From Paulinella micropora (taxonomy: Eukaryota > Cercozoa > Imbricatea > Euglyphida), in assembly GCA_009731375.1 (NCBI GenBank), contig BJOX01000241.1, positions 570,781-610,850 on the forward strand: DNA of 40,070 nt. The letters run 5' to 3'. Both the position numbers and the translations under genes were made by a program. The notes below the pieces were generated by a model. The model saw only the letters and a list, made by a program, of their open reading frames with translations, made no database searches and had not been told where the DNA came from. Positions 9,945-19,555 of this stretch are shown here, piece by piece. Numbering within the stretch: the stretch's first letter is position 1; every line of letters begins with the position of its first letter.

Positions 9945-9958
9945 TGATGATAATGATA
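9134..9958. repeat. ATA/CATAAT trinucleotide and hexanucleotide arrays
   Basis: (ATA)n, (CATAAT)n, (AAT)n with AAG and AGT variants, interrupted by a 10-N gap at 9481-9490. Long open frames here (Ile/Met, His/Asn, Tyr and Leu runs) are artefacts. Confidence 0.95.
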
Positions 9959-9994
9959 GATGACAAATTGATGATACCTGTCCTGTCATCCAGA

Positions 9995-10001
9995 GACAGA
10001 T

Positions 10002-10052
<51 letters not shown>

Positions 10053-10100
10053 TGAGAGAGAGATGAGAGAGAGAGAGAGAGTGTGTGTGTGTGTGTGTGT
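9995..10100. repeat. (GA)n followed by (GT)n
   Basis: Dinucleotide arrays bridging the AT-rich repeat to the next unique segment. Confidence 0.95.
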
Positions 10101-10273
10101 TAATCTTGCTTTATGGGTGGTAAAACAAACAAGCAAACAAAAACAAACAAAAACGGACGACGCACTGTCAGACAGGTCAGGACGGACGAGGTAGCAAAAA
10201 ACTGCACTGCCCCCACAAAAAGGAAGTGTAAAGTTCCGGCTTCATTTTTGTTCGTTACAGGTAGTGAACCATC

Positions 10274-10565
10274 ATGCCTCCCAAGGGCAAGTGCAGGCGC
10301 AAAAACGCTGCAGCCAATCAAGAACAGCCCAACAAAAGCAAGGCAAAGCCTGCCGCCAAGCAAGACCAGCCCAAGGGTGGCAAAAATGAACGCGATAAAC
10401 GGGCATAGGCCCGTTCCTTGATGGGCAAGGAACTGGCCAAGGGTCAGAGGAGGAAGCAGCGTGCCAAGAAATCCTCAGGGAAATTGCGCTCTGGGGAGGA
10501 CGCCAGTGTCTCTGGGGACGAGGAAGAGGGTATAGAATCTGTCGAGGAAGAGGATGACAAGCCAG
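10274..10565 (+). pseudogene. 5' exon of a basic/acidic protein, in-frame stop
   Basis: ATG at 10274 begins MPPKGKCRRKN, followed by Lys/Gln-rich sequence. An in-frame TAG lies at 10406, and the frame then continues through a Lys/Arg patch to a Ser/Glu/Asp-rich end (SVSGDEEEG, EEEDDKP). It stops at a donor GTACT at 10566 in phase 1. The last bases, GATGACAAGCCAG|GTACT, closely resemble the ends of the 45-nt exons (GGTGACAAGGAAG|GTACT), and the intron again starts as a microsatellite (CT, then TA). It looks like the 5' exon of a relative of the acidic gene of the viral elements, but the sequence identity is too low to be sure. It is GC-rich. Confidence 0.45.
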
Positions 10566-10620
<55 letters not shown>

Positions 10621-10665
10621 CTATCTCTCTCTCTCTCTCAATATCTCTCTCTCTCTATCTCAACA

Positions 10666-10696
<31 letters not shown>

Positions 10697-10885
10697 TCTC
10701 ACACATCTCTCTCTCTCTCATCTCTCTCTCAATGATTCTCTCTCTCTCTCTCTCTCTCTAATACATATATACATATATACATATATGCATATATGCATAT
10801 ACATATATATACATATATATACATACATACACACACACATATATGTATATATATATGTATATATATATATATTAATATATATATA

Positions 10886-10917
<32 letters not shown>

Positions 10918-10950
10918 ATACATATATATATATTTATATATATATATATG

Positions 10951-10981
<31 letters not shown>

Positions 10982-11153
10982 ATATATAAATAAATATATA
11001 TATATATATATATATGCATGTATGTATATATATATATGTATATATGTATGTATATGTATATATATATATGTATATGTATATGTATACATATATATATATA
11101 TGTATATTATATATACATATATATATGTATTTATATATATATTTATATCTTGA
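10566..11153. repeat. (CT)n, (CA)n and (TA)n/(TATG)n arrays
   Basis: Simple repeats starting exactly at the putative splice donor of the preceding exon. No unique sequence until about 11153. Confidence 0.9.
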
Positions 11154-11154
11154 T

Positions 11155-11290
11155 TCCAAGATTTTTTTTACTGTGACGTCAGTGTTTAATCTTGTTGGTA
11201 AGGATTTAATTTTGTTCAGCAGGATTTAATCTTACTTACTGACTTACTTTGACTTACTTTACTTACTTTCACTTACTTACTCACTTATGG
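11155..11290 (+). repeat. CACTA subterminal-like repeats, then TTAC tract
   Basis: 11160-11233 repeats the block seen at 7535-7595 (TTACTGTGACGTCAGTGTTTA, GGATTTAATCTT). It passes into TTAC/TTTAC repeats to 11285, followed by TTCAAG at the edge of the Tnp2 C-terminal frame. That could be an intron end. Confidence 0.5.
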
Positions 11291-12131
11291 ATTCAAGAAG
11301 GAACATGTGGTAGCACGCATGCTAGATGATTGCATCGTGCAATCCCCTGAAGACGCACTGCATCTTGTGGAAGGTTGTATGAAAACTCATTTGTTTCGGT
11401 TGCTAGCAGGAAAGAAAAACGTAGCTGACCCAGGGGACGGTGGGACACGTGGCTTGAGAAGCTCCAGGATATCAAGATGCACTCCTTTCCAAACACCCGG
11501 GTCCATGACTGGTGAAGACTGGTACACACTGGATCTTTGCGGGGAATGGATTTACCAGGGTTTGATACGAGACGCGAAGCTGCTCGAATATTGCGTGACG
11601 CTGTGCACGATTTTTTGATTGCTGGCTGCACCTGTCATAACACCCCGCCTCACCGCCACGCTCGAACGTCTGGAAAATAAGTTTCAACGGCTGCATGTGG
11701 AAGTTATGCCACCCATCGCAAGGCCATTAGTGTTTCATCGTATCGGGCATTTAATCCGAGACGTGAAGAAGTTTGGTCCCATGTTTCGTTGGTGGACTTT
11801 TCGCAACGAGCGTTACATCGGACAGGTCATGCGTACTCTGCGAAGGAGGAATGATATCGAGTCACATATTGAGGCAAATATTATTAGAAATAAACTGGGT
11901 CGTTTCCTTACGGGAACACAGGTAAAAGCACAAGCAGACCTTGAGTGGCTGCAAGATCTGCAACCGGTGGATCTGGAGCTTTCTCACCAGGAGAATGTGA
12001 GGCGCCAAGGTATGAGTGAAATAGCTACTGCAATTCTGGAACGGCGGGATCGAACCGGAACACGCCTGAACCTGGTGAAACACCCTGAGACTTCGCCTTT
12101 GCGAGTTATGGCACGGCGCCCTACGCAGTAG
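11291..12131 (+). pseudogene. CACTA Tnp2 transposase, C-terminal part (DUF4218-like)
   Basis: One frame is open from 11307 to 12131 except for a TGA at 11616. After the stop, the segment IGHLIRDVKKFGPMFRWWTF followed by RNERYIGQVMR resembles the region of plant and protist CACTA transposases annotated DUF4218 (typically H-hh-FGP-x-xx-W-x-F-ER-x-G). The N-terminal catalytic region found at 6034-7426 is missing here, so this is a separate truncated copy or a rearranged half of the same one. The upstream TTAC tract could be an intron. High GC. Confidence 0.6.
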
Positions 12132-12285
12132 GATGAAAGAGATGCAGTACGGTCAACATCGCAGTCTGTATTTTGCCTCAACATGTGACATATCATTGGT
12201 ATCCAATCATGTAACTGCAGCGCAGTGTAACATCGTATCTATGTTTGTGTGTCAGTGTGTCTTTCCCTTTTGTGCAATAATGTAG

Positions 12286-12715
12286 GATGCATGCAAAAAA
12301 TATGGATGATGAGTTACTACTTGTTGAAGATGGGGATATCAGTATGGAGTGTCAAGACTTCGTACAGCTTGTGCTTCAGAACAGAAGATTTACTTGTGCA
12401 AATGGCGTACCTCGCCGTAGCAAAAGAGATTGTTCTGTTTGCTTTGTGTATCTGAAGTGAGGAGAATGGTGCAGAGTTGACAGCGGTGTCCAGATGTTCC
12501 TGACCGATAGGTTCCCCTCGTACAAGCCTCTTCGTTTTTTGCAAGTTGTGAAATATCATGTCATTAATGCGCCAGCCATGCTAGGCAAGAATCTCACTGT
12601 GCTGAATTGGGACACATCTGCTTTGCCTGGAAGTGTAATTGTTTCTGTCGACTATGTTTTGTGCACTGGCATCGCTGTTCCGAAACCATTAGCTGACACA
12701 GCCAAGCCAGACTGA
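12286..12715 (+). pseudogene. Possible C-terminal exons of the CACTA transposase
   Basis: Two open segments, 12290-12460 (ELLLVEDGDISM..., with CSVCFVYLK) and 12494-12715 (RFPSYKPLRFLQVVKYHV, ending DTAKPD), follow the Tnp2 C-terminal part on the same strand. A short non-coding stretch ending CCAG (12492) separates them. No family recognised directly; assignment rests on position between the transposase and the subterminal repeats. Confidence 0.35.
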
Positions 12716-12939
12716 CACAAACGCGTTGTTGTTTCAAATCTATTTCTATAAACTCTAAACGTTTTGACTTTCTGCAGCAATTAAACTGAAATAATTTCCT
12801 CCTGAAAAATCATATTGTATACATGTAATTTATTTCACTTTCATTTATTTTTGACGAGGAAAGAAATTGATTCAACAAATTTCCATCGAAAATCATTAAT
12901 ACAGAGTAATCATTTACTATAGGTTTCTACTTCGCAACG

Positions 12940-13813
12940 ATTTCTTAGTTGGTTCAAAATAATCTTGATTTTAAGATTTAAATCTGTCAGTCAAACAATT
13001 TTTCTTAACAATCAAGATTTTACCTTGATACTAAAGCTATCTTGATGCATGGATTTTGTGTGGCTCAAGATTTTTTTGCTGCCCAGCATAGATTTTTACT
13101 TGATTTCAGATATTTATCTAGAAAATCAAGTTTTGATCTAGAAGTCAAAATTTTATCTTGAATCAAGATTTTTAAACTGATATCAAGACTTTTTCTTGTA
13201 AATCAAGATTTAAGTCCTGATATATGAATTTTCTGCTCCGGCTTAGATTATTGTTTGGTTATCGGTATTTATCCTGAACTCAAGCTTTTTTCCTGATATC
13301 AAGCTTTCATCCCAACGACAAGCTTTATTTCTTGAAGTCAAGATTTTCTTGAAGTCAAGATTTTATCTCTGTTTTCATGATTTTGTCTGAATGGTTGAAC
13401 ATTTTTTTATATACTTTCTTAAATCTTGATTAAAGATAAAGTCCTGATTCAAGATTAATTCCTGAAGTCAAGATTTATTTTCTGACGTCAGGGTCTGTAT
13501 CTTGTTGTCAAGATTTATTAATTTAGGTCAAGATTAAAATCTTTAGTCAAGATTTTATTTTGGAATTCATGATGTTGTCTAAATGGCTGAAAATCTTGCG
13601 AAATTTTTTATATGCCTTTTAAATCTTAAGTCAAGATATAAATCTTGATTCGAGATGACGTCTTAAAATCAAGATTTTCATCTTGAGTAAAGATTTTTGT
13701 ATCTTTGAAGTCAAGATTTTTATCTTGAAGTCAAAGATGAAAATCTTGAAAACAAGAAAATATCTAGAATCAAGATTTTTTTTCAAGTCAAGATTTTTTT
13801 TGTCCCCGTAGTG
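12940..13813. repeat. CACTA 3' subterminal repeats and TAGTG terminus
   Basis: Dozens of degenerate direct and inverted copies of TCAAGATTTT and ATCTTGA fill this region. It ends CCCCGTAGTG at 13813; TAGTG is the inverse of the CACTA terminus. Immediately beyond lies viral coding sequence of element B (a zinc-ribbon gene cut off mid-frame), so the transposon inserted into B. The partner CACTACGGGG end is not visible in the window. Confidence 0.65.
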
Positions 13814-13995
13814 TCTGGTTTATTTTCTGAAGTTATACACAGCAAACAATATTTCTGTTTATTCATATGAACACTTATTTCATTATTAACATTCTTTTTT
13901 TTGCGACAGGAATCGCATTCTTTACACATTTTCCATTTTTTGCCTATAAAAAATATGGAGGGATAGAAGTTTTTACACGAATGGCAATACTTCAT
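13814..13995 (-). pseudogene. Zinc-ribbon-like small protein, truncated
   Basis: Starts at 13995, 30 bp after the membrane-protein gene on the same strand. MKYCHSCKNFYP and KMCKECDSCRKKK give two CxxC pairs in a spacing typical of small zinc ribbons and of HNH-associated zinc motifs. A further CLLC follows. The frame is cut after SENKPD by the CACTA transposon terminus at 13813. Elements C and D have a different gene (secreted Cys-rich, opposite strand) at this place, so B is a distinct lineage. Confidence 0.55.
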
Positions 13996-14024
13996 TATTG
14001 TACAATTAGTTTATTATTTTTAAT

Positions 14025-14339
14025 TTACCTTTTACTACCCCCAGAACTTGGTGAAGGAATGCATATTCCAATCAATAGTGTTAAAATTCCCACATAAGTG
14101 TTGGCTACTTCACAAGGTAAGTTCTTTTCAGATAGCTTCACGATACAAAGGGTTATAATGACGATAATGATAGCCATTTGAAAAAAGTATTTAATAAGTC
14201 TGCTATCGGTTTTCCTATTCGTCATACAGCAGTTCCATTCATTTTCAATTTCGTTGTTAATTTTTTTCTCTTCTGTCTTTAGTTCAATATCCAAAACACG
14301 AGATTTTAATTCGGGAGTTAGTTCGCCATCCGTATCCAT
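14025..14339 (-). CDS. Two-helix membrane protein, element B
   Basis: 104 residues, fully open. It contains DGELTPELKSRVLDIELK, then DSRLIKYFF leading into a hydrophobic helix (about residues 48-70), a short loop with LPCEVANTY, and a second helix (about 82-97) ending in PSPS. Elements C and D have the same protein, and D has a Pro-rich N-terminal extension. Here similar codons continue upstream of 14339 without an ATG in frame, so the true start is uncertain. Such two-helix proteins next to the fibre gene recur in Polinton-like viruses; a virion membrane or entry role is only inferred. Confidence 0.75.
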   Translation of the reverse strand: MDTDGELTPELKSRVLDIELKTEEKKINNEIENEWNCCMTNRKTDSRLIKYFFQMAIIIVIITLCIVKLSEKNLPCEVANTYVGILTLLIGICIPSPSSGGSKR

Positions 14340-14414
14340 AATAGGCGGGGGTCTGTGAAGTCTAGTTGTATTATTGTTGGATATTTGGAAATACGACTTG
14401 TTTAGATAGTTCTT

Positions 14415-17400
14415 CTATAATTGTTTAGATAGATCTTCTATAATACTAGAAAGAATTTTATTTTCTTTTTCTAAATTAATCACCTTTGCCGCCATATGTT
14501 GAAAAACACTAACCAATATTGGAATAAAACTTGTATATGATACTCCTTCTAAATTTTTATCTTCTCCTATTTTCATATTTGTTGTATCTACAAATTCTGG
14601 AAACACCTTTTTAACTTCATCAGCAATAAAACCACAACTCTTTTTTCTTTCTTCTCATCTGATTTCCAATCATACGAACAACAATTTAATTTCATTAGTT
14701 TCTCGCAACAATCACCGCATTCTAATGTCTTAATATCTGCTTTCAATCTTCTGTCTGACGAAAAACCCCAAGGACCATTCTGTGTGACATAGTTATAAGC
14801 AGAACCAACATCACCATTTGAATTTGGTGTAGACCAAACATAAAGTTGTGTGCCACTCTATCCAATCTCCCCTCTGTTGGTTCCTCCCGCATTCGCCTTC
14901 AATACTATGAATGGTTCTGTATTATTTGCGGGTCTTGTTCCTGATATGATTGAACCCCCCGAGCCTGTTGTCGTAACTGTAATACTACTGCTCGCCGATA
15001 ACGTTGTTGACCCGCATTTGCTGTTCCTTATTTGAAAATTTGAGCCTGTAGATGACGATAATGTGTTCGTGCCGTTCCAATAACAATCAAAATTTAGAGC
15101 AACATCATCCTGAGCTAAGTTTAGGAGTTGAAAAGTGGGATAAACGGATGTATTTACAAATGCTTGAATGTGCGGACCATTCGCATTATTTGCTGTGCAG
15201 TATAACTCTAAGCCACCCGTCACACCTGTTCCTTTTGAATTCCATACACTGGACACTAATATTCCGCTAAATTCTTTCGTCCCTGCTATTGTTTGGGTTC
15301 CTGTTAATTTTACATTCTGCCCGTCTAATGTATCTACGTAACCTTCTGTCGCCCCGTCTGTTGAAGCTGATGGTGTGGCTAAGTTTGTAATGCTTTCGCT
15401 TTTCATATCAACTCCCGCATTCGCCGTTATCAATCCGCTTGCTGTTAATGTGGTTCCTGTTAATCCAGCACTTGCCGTGATTAAGCCACTTGCTGATATA
15501 GCTCCGCTTGTTGTTATTGTGTCGCTCGTCATATTTGTAATCAATGTTATGTCATATTTAAAGGTTTCATAATCAAAATACAGACTGGCGATACTGACTT
15601 GGTTTCTAAATGAAGTTCCACCACTTCCAGCCTTGTTCGCGACAAGTATGATATATCTAGCAGAAGCATTTGAAGCGGGTGTGTATGTTTAGTTGTTTGT
15701 GAAGCCCAAGCCTCGCCACTCCTGCTGTCCCATAATGTGTAAGTAATGTTGTCAGTGCTTACTCCCACATACCAAATGCTCGGTGTCATTTCAATGTAAT
15801 TAGCAGACGAAGACCTGACATAATATGTTTTATCTTTTACATGGCTCCTAAATCTATTTTTATGTGTTCGCCCGTGTATGCTGTTCCTGAAAATGTATTT
15901 GTGTTTGGTGGAACTCTTGAATAAACTCCTGTCGCATCGTTGTAGTGAAAGTTGGTAGACCAATAATTATTCTGATCGGCATTAAAAGCCAGATATGCTG
16001 CATCGTATTCAGTAGAAGCAGAAGCAACAAAACCAGCCGAGTTGTTGGTTGTCATGGTCTGCGGGCCTGAATACATAACAAAAGCAGAAGAACACATTTC
16101 AATATCGCCTGACATCGTCCCACCCGTTAAAGCAAGGAAAGATAATGACCCAGTGGAATTCACCCAGTTTGTGCCGTTGTATGTTAGTAATTGTCCATTC
16201 GCTGGTGTCGTTATTATTACATCACTTAAAGCATCTATTGATTTTGTTCCTAGCAGTGTATCAAAGTCCGTATTAGCCCTCGCGGTGGTGTAATATAGAT
16301 TTGTTCCCTCTGCTAAATTGGTGGTGCTCTTGGTCGCTAATTGCGTGTCAAATCTCGCATTGGTGTAATATAAATTAGTGTCATCTGCTAAATTGGTGGT
16401 GCTCTTGGTCGCCAGTCTCGTATCAAAATCCGTATTTGCTCTGGCTGTCGTATAGTCAAGGTTTGTTCCCTCTGCTAAGTTAGTGGTTGATTTTGTAGCG
16501 AACCGTGTATCAAAATTTGAATTATCTCTGGCTGTGGTATAATAAAGATTAGTTCCCTCTGCTAAGTTAGTTGTTGATTTTGTTGCTAATTGTGTATCAA
16601 ACCTCGCATTCGTATAATAAAGGTGTGTTCCCTCGGCTAAGTTAGTGGTTGATTTAGTCGCTAGTCGTGTGTCAAAGTCTGTATTTGCTCTTGCTGTCGT
16701 ATAGTATAAATTAGTGCCTTCTGCTAAGTTTGTGGTTGATTTAGTCGCTCGTCGTGTGTCAAAGTCTGTATTTGCTCTTGCTGTCGTATAGTATAAATTA
16801 GTGCCTTCTGCTAAGTTGGTTGTGCTCTTTGTTGCTAATTGAGTGTCAAATCTCGCATTGGTGTAATAAAGGTTCGTCCCCTCGGCTAAGTTAGTGGTTG
16901 ATTTAGTCGCTAGCCGTGTGTCAAAATCTGTATTTGCTCTTGCTGTCGTATAATATAAATTAGTTCCTTCTGCTAGGTTAGTAGTTGATTCAGTCGCTAG
17001 CCGTGTGTCAAAGTCTGTATTTGCTCTTGCTGTGGCATAGTATAAATTTGTTACCTCTTTTAAGTCAGCGGTCGTTTTTAATAAAAGCCTAGCATCAAAC
17101 CTACCATCAGTGTAATATAGATTAGTGCCCTCTTTTAAGTCAGAGGTTGATTTGTTAGACAATCTTGTATCAAATCATCCATCGGTATAATATAAATTAC
17201 TACCTTCTTTTATGTCAGTTGTTGATTTTAAAGCGAAACGTGTGTCAAAGCGGTTATCAGTCCAATAATAATTAAGTCATTCTTTTAGGTCTGTTGTTGA
17301 TTTTAAAGCGAGACTTGTGTCGAATCGCGCATCAGTATAATAAAGATTTATTGTGTCGCCATCTTCTGGCACTCTGTCTGTGTTTAAACCCACTATGTTG

Positions 17401-17483
17401 GTATTGGTTAGGTCAAGGTTGGCGATTAAAAGGCTATCTGTCGCGATTTCAGACAAGCCTAGTAATGATTTATATTGACTCAT
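14415..17483 (-). pseudogene. Fibre protein with discoidin-like module, element B
   Basis: Attachment-fibre candidate. Start MSQYKSLLGLSEIATDSL matches D (MGSQYKSLLGLSEI). About eleven repeats of 25 or 29 residues follow, of the type KSTTNLAEGTNLYYTTARAN or LYYTNARFDTQL, as in phage tail fibres. Then LSDVIITTPANGQLLTYNG and a discoidin/F5-8C-like module (about 16090-15550: GEHIKIDLG, WYVGVSTDNITYTLWDSRSG, RYIILVANKAG). Next come TITTSG-type repeats and a C-terminal S74-type chaperone (SSDRRLKADIKTLECGDCC, GFIADEVKK). Frameshifts near 17280, 17165, 15840, 15700, 14870 and 14640 make it a pseudogene as assembled. It ends in a short Leu/Ile coiled coil. Confidence 0.8.
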
Positions 17484-17540
17484 TATATTAATTAATTAAT
17501 TATTTTAAAAAAATACTAAAATATAATAATCTTAATATAA

Positions 17541-17765
17541 ATGCCGTCTCCCGGAGCAAGTCGTAAGAACTGGGGAAAAGCAGTTGAGGGAATAAAAAAT
17601 AAGAACAGCAAAAGATTGAAATTGCAAAAGAGAAATTAGCAAAGTGTAGAAAGGCTTATGTAGGCGATGATGAAGATGGAGGAAAAGATAAACAGCATGG
17701 CCGAAATGGGTGTTGCTAATGATATTATTAATGGAAAAGACCAAGATGATACACCAGAAGAAATT
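17541..17765 (+). pseudogene. Acidic/Lys-rich protein, 5' part (element B)
   Basis: ATG at 17541, divergent from the fibre by 57 bp, as in C and D. MPSPGASRKNW continues in Lys-rich sequence, with a TAG near 17637 and a frameshift. It resumes as GVANDIINGKDQDDTPEE, aligning to KDMIDGRDGEISEES of intact D. Coding similarity ends there and the TTAC array begins, at the same position where element A's array ends. The expected donor is damaged: GAAGAAATTACTTATGC here against AAGAAAGGTACTATCACTTATGC elsewhere. Confidence 0.6.
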
Positions 17766-17983
17766 ACTTATGCTTACTTGTACTCAGTGACTTACTTACC
17801 TATTTACTTATACTTATACTTACTTACTTACTTACAAACTTACTTCATTACTTACTTACTTATTTACTCAGATAAAGGGAAGGGCCGCGGCGCCGAAGCA
17901 GAGGATGAAAAGAAAGGTACTATCACTTATGCTTACTTATACTTACTTACTTACTTACTTGCTTGTTTACATACTTACTTACC

Positions 17984-18021
<38 letters not shown>

Positions 18022-18365
18022 TACTTATACTTACTTACTTACTTACTTATACTTACTTACCTATTTACTTATACTTATACGCACTTACTTACGTACAAAC
18101 TAACTTGCTTGCTTGCTTGCTTATGCTTCCTTTTACTTTCTTACTTACTTACTTCCTTAATTACTTACGTACTTAGAGAAAGGGAGCGTCAGCGAGGACA
18201 AAGACGAGGGTGACAAGGAAGGTACTATCACTTATGCTTACTTACACTTACTTACACTTACTTACCTACTTACTTACTTGCTTACTTATTTACTTACTTA
18301 CTTACTTGAAGTTACTTACTTACTTTTACTTACTTACTTACTTACTTATTTACTTCCTTATGCTT
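17766..18365 (+). repeat. (TTAC)n array with two 45-nt exons
   Basis: On the plus strand, (TTAC)n introns flank GC-rich inserts at 17872-17916 (CAG|...|GTACT) and 18177-18221 (TTAG|...|GTACT). Each is exactly 45 nt and phase 1, coding DKGKGRGAEAEDEKK and EKGSVSEDKDEGDKE. Same unit type as 4130-5935, on the opposite genomic strand but in the same orientation relative to the gene. A shared intron segment (GTAACTTCAAGTAAG) occurs at 5767 and, reversed, near 18305. Confidence 0.75.
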
Positions 18366-18384
18366 ACTTGACTACTATAGATAC

Positions 18385-18961
18385 TACTATAGGACACTTA
18401 TCTTTATATTCATATACATGAATTTAACTCATTTCACCATATTTCGCTCTCCTATTAATCAACATAAACTAGCAAAACTAGAAAATCGCACTTTTTCACA
18501 ACCTATTAATACTAAGCATCCTTATCCCCCTTTTCTTATTTTTTCGTGGTGTCCTGAGCCCCCTTATCTTTTCAAAAAAAAAAAAAAAGTGCTCTGTATT
18601 GAAAGTTGGTAAATAAAAGAATAGAATAAAAAAATAAAAAATAAATAAAAAAGCGCGAGTTCCCGATACGAGTGGGAATTGAACCCGCGACACAGAAAAC
18701 AGAGCGCGAGCACCCTTCCCATTCATCTATGAGAACTTCATCGCACACTTTCGCAACAATCACACTCATAAAAATATACACATCAGACTTGAGAGAACAT
18801 CTGGAAAAAAGGTGAAGTAGGAGCAACCAATGAAAAAGGAAAAATAAAATATCAAATCACGAATAAAAGGAAGAAGAAACCGCTCACGCACCTCACAGAA
18901 AAATGTTTTTTTGTTTTCGCATTTCTTGTCATTTTTGGACTTCTTTTAGTCCTTCAAAGAG
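18385..18961. other. Element C 5' non-coding region
   Basis: About 575 bp of AT-rich DNA without a gene. It holds a poly-A run at 18576-18589 and a tRNA-like sequence at 18664-18736. The coiled-coil gene starts at 18962. Confidence 0.5.
18664..18736 (-). tRNA. tRNA-like sequence with A and B boxes (degenerate)
   Basis: On the minus strand, TAGATGAATGGG (18729-18718) fits the A box of RNA polymerase III with one mismatch, and GGTTCAATTCC (18685-18675) fits the B box. Their spacing is what a 73-nt tRNA would have, and the T-stem has one mismatch. The acceptor stem does not pair and I cannot assign an anticodon. More likely a tRNA-derived relic or SINE head than a working tRNA. Confidence 0.35.
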
Positions 18962-19393
18962 ATGAGCGACAGCGAGAGTGTTGATGAAGCGAGTAGGGAG
19001 GATACTAAGGATTGGGATGAATATTATAAAGACAAATCAGAATCAGTAGTCAAAAGAGATAAGAGAATGATTGAAGATAAAATTGAAATACAGAAGAATG
19101 AAAAAATTGAAATAGAAAACATAAATCCAGTTGACGAAAGATTGGACGTTATTGAAGAGAACAATAAAAGGAAGGAAGAAATAAACAAAGCAAAACGAAA
19201 GAGAAAGAGAAATGAAGATAATAAAAAGAAAGAAATGAAGTTGCTTGATAGTTGGCTTCTAGCAAAGAAACAGATATTATCTTTAAACGAAGAAGAGTAT
19301 GCCAGAAATTTGATCGAAAACGGAAAATCTTTTGATGATGTATTATTTGAATGGAACACATATCAAAAGAGAATAGAAAATAATAATGTATAA
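18962..19393 (+). CDS. Coiled-coil protein, element C
   Basis: 143 residues, open. An acidic N-terminus (MSDSESVDEASRED) and KDWDEYYKDKSES are followed by a long Lys/Glu/Ile-rich helix with heptad-like spacing, a basic patch (KRKRKRNEDNKKK) and YARNLIENGKSFDDVLFEW. The last motif is shared with elements A and D. First gene of the element, transcribed toward the hairpin gene. Function unknown; a structural or nucleic-acid-binding helical protein is plausible from charge alone. It is one of the few intact genes of element C. Confidence 0.75.
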   Translation: MSDSESVDEASREDTKDWDEYYKDKSESVVKRDKRMIEDKIEIQKNEKIEIENINPVDERLDVIEENNKRKEEINKAKRKRKRNEDNKKKEMKLLDSWLLAKKQILSLNEEEYARNLIENGKSFDDVLFEWNTYQKRIENNNV

Positions 19394-19555
19394 TTGTCTT
19401 AATTATGTTGTGTGGTGCCTGCCTACCCGCTCACCTCTCCTAAATCAACACGGCACACACTCACATCAGACAATATAATTATTTTTTATTAGTAAAAAAG
19501 CACTGGAGAGGGATATAACTCATTAGAATACATTGATTAGAACAGCTTCCAGGCA

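Larger units (their letters stand above)
13814..18365 (-). mobile_element. Element B: partial Polinton-like virus, inverted
   Basis: Gene order read on the minus strand: acidic-gene 5' part (on plus), fibre, membrane protein, zinc-ribbon fragment. This is the C/D order in reverse. It is cut on the left by the CACTA terminus and on the right ends in a TTAC exon array beside element C. It has many frameshifts, so it is inactive. Together with element A it holds complementary parts of one element. Confidence 0.75.

Noticed and set aside
8659-10136. Long frames of Ile/Met, His/Asn, Tyr or Leu runs, partly across N
   Set aside because: Translations of trinucleotide repeats and gap characters.
10554-11229. 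Open frames rich in Ser/Leu and Ile/Tyr
   Set aside because: Translations of CT and TA microsatellites.
11862-12196. Minus-strand frames opposite the Tnp2 C-terminal part
   Set aside because: They overlap the plus frame with transposase similarity and show no family features.
13867-14097. Hydrophobic plus-strand frame
   Set aside because: It is the complement of the zinc-ribbon and membrane-protein genes, both supported by homologues or motifs.
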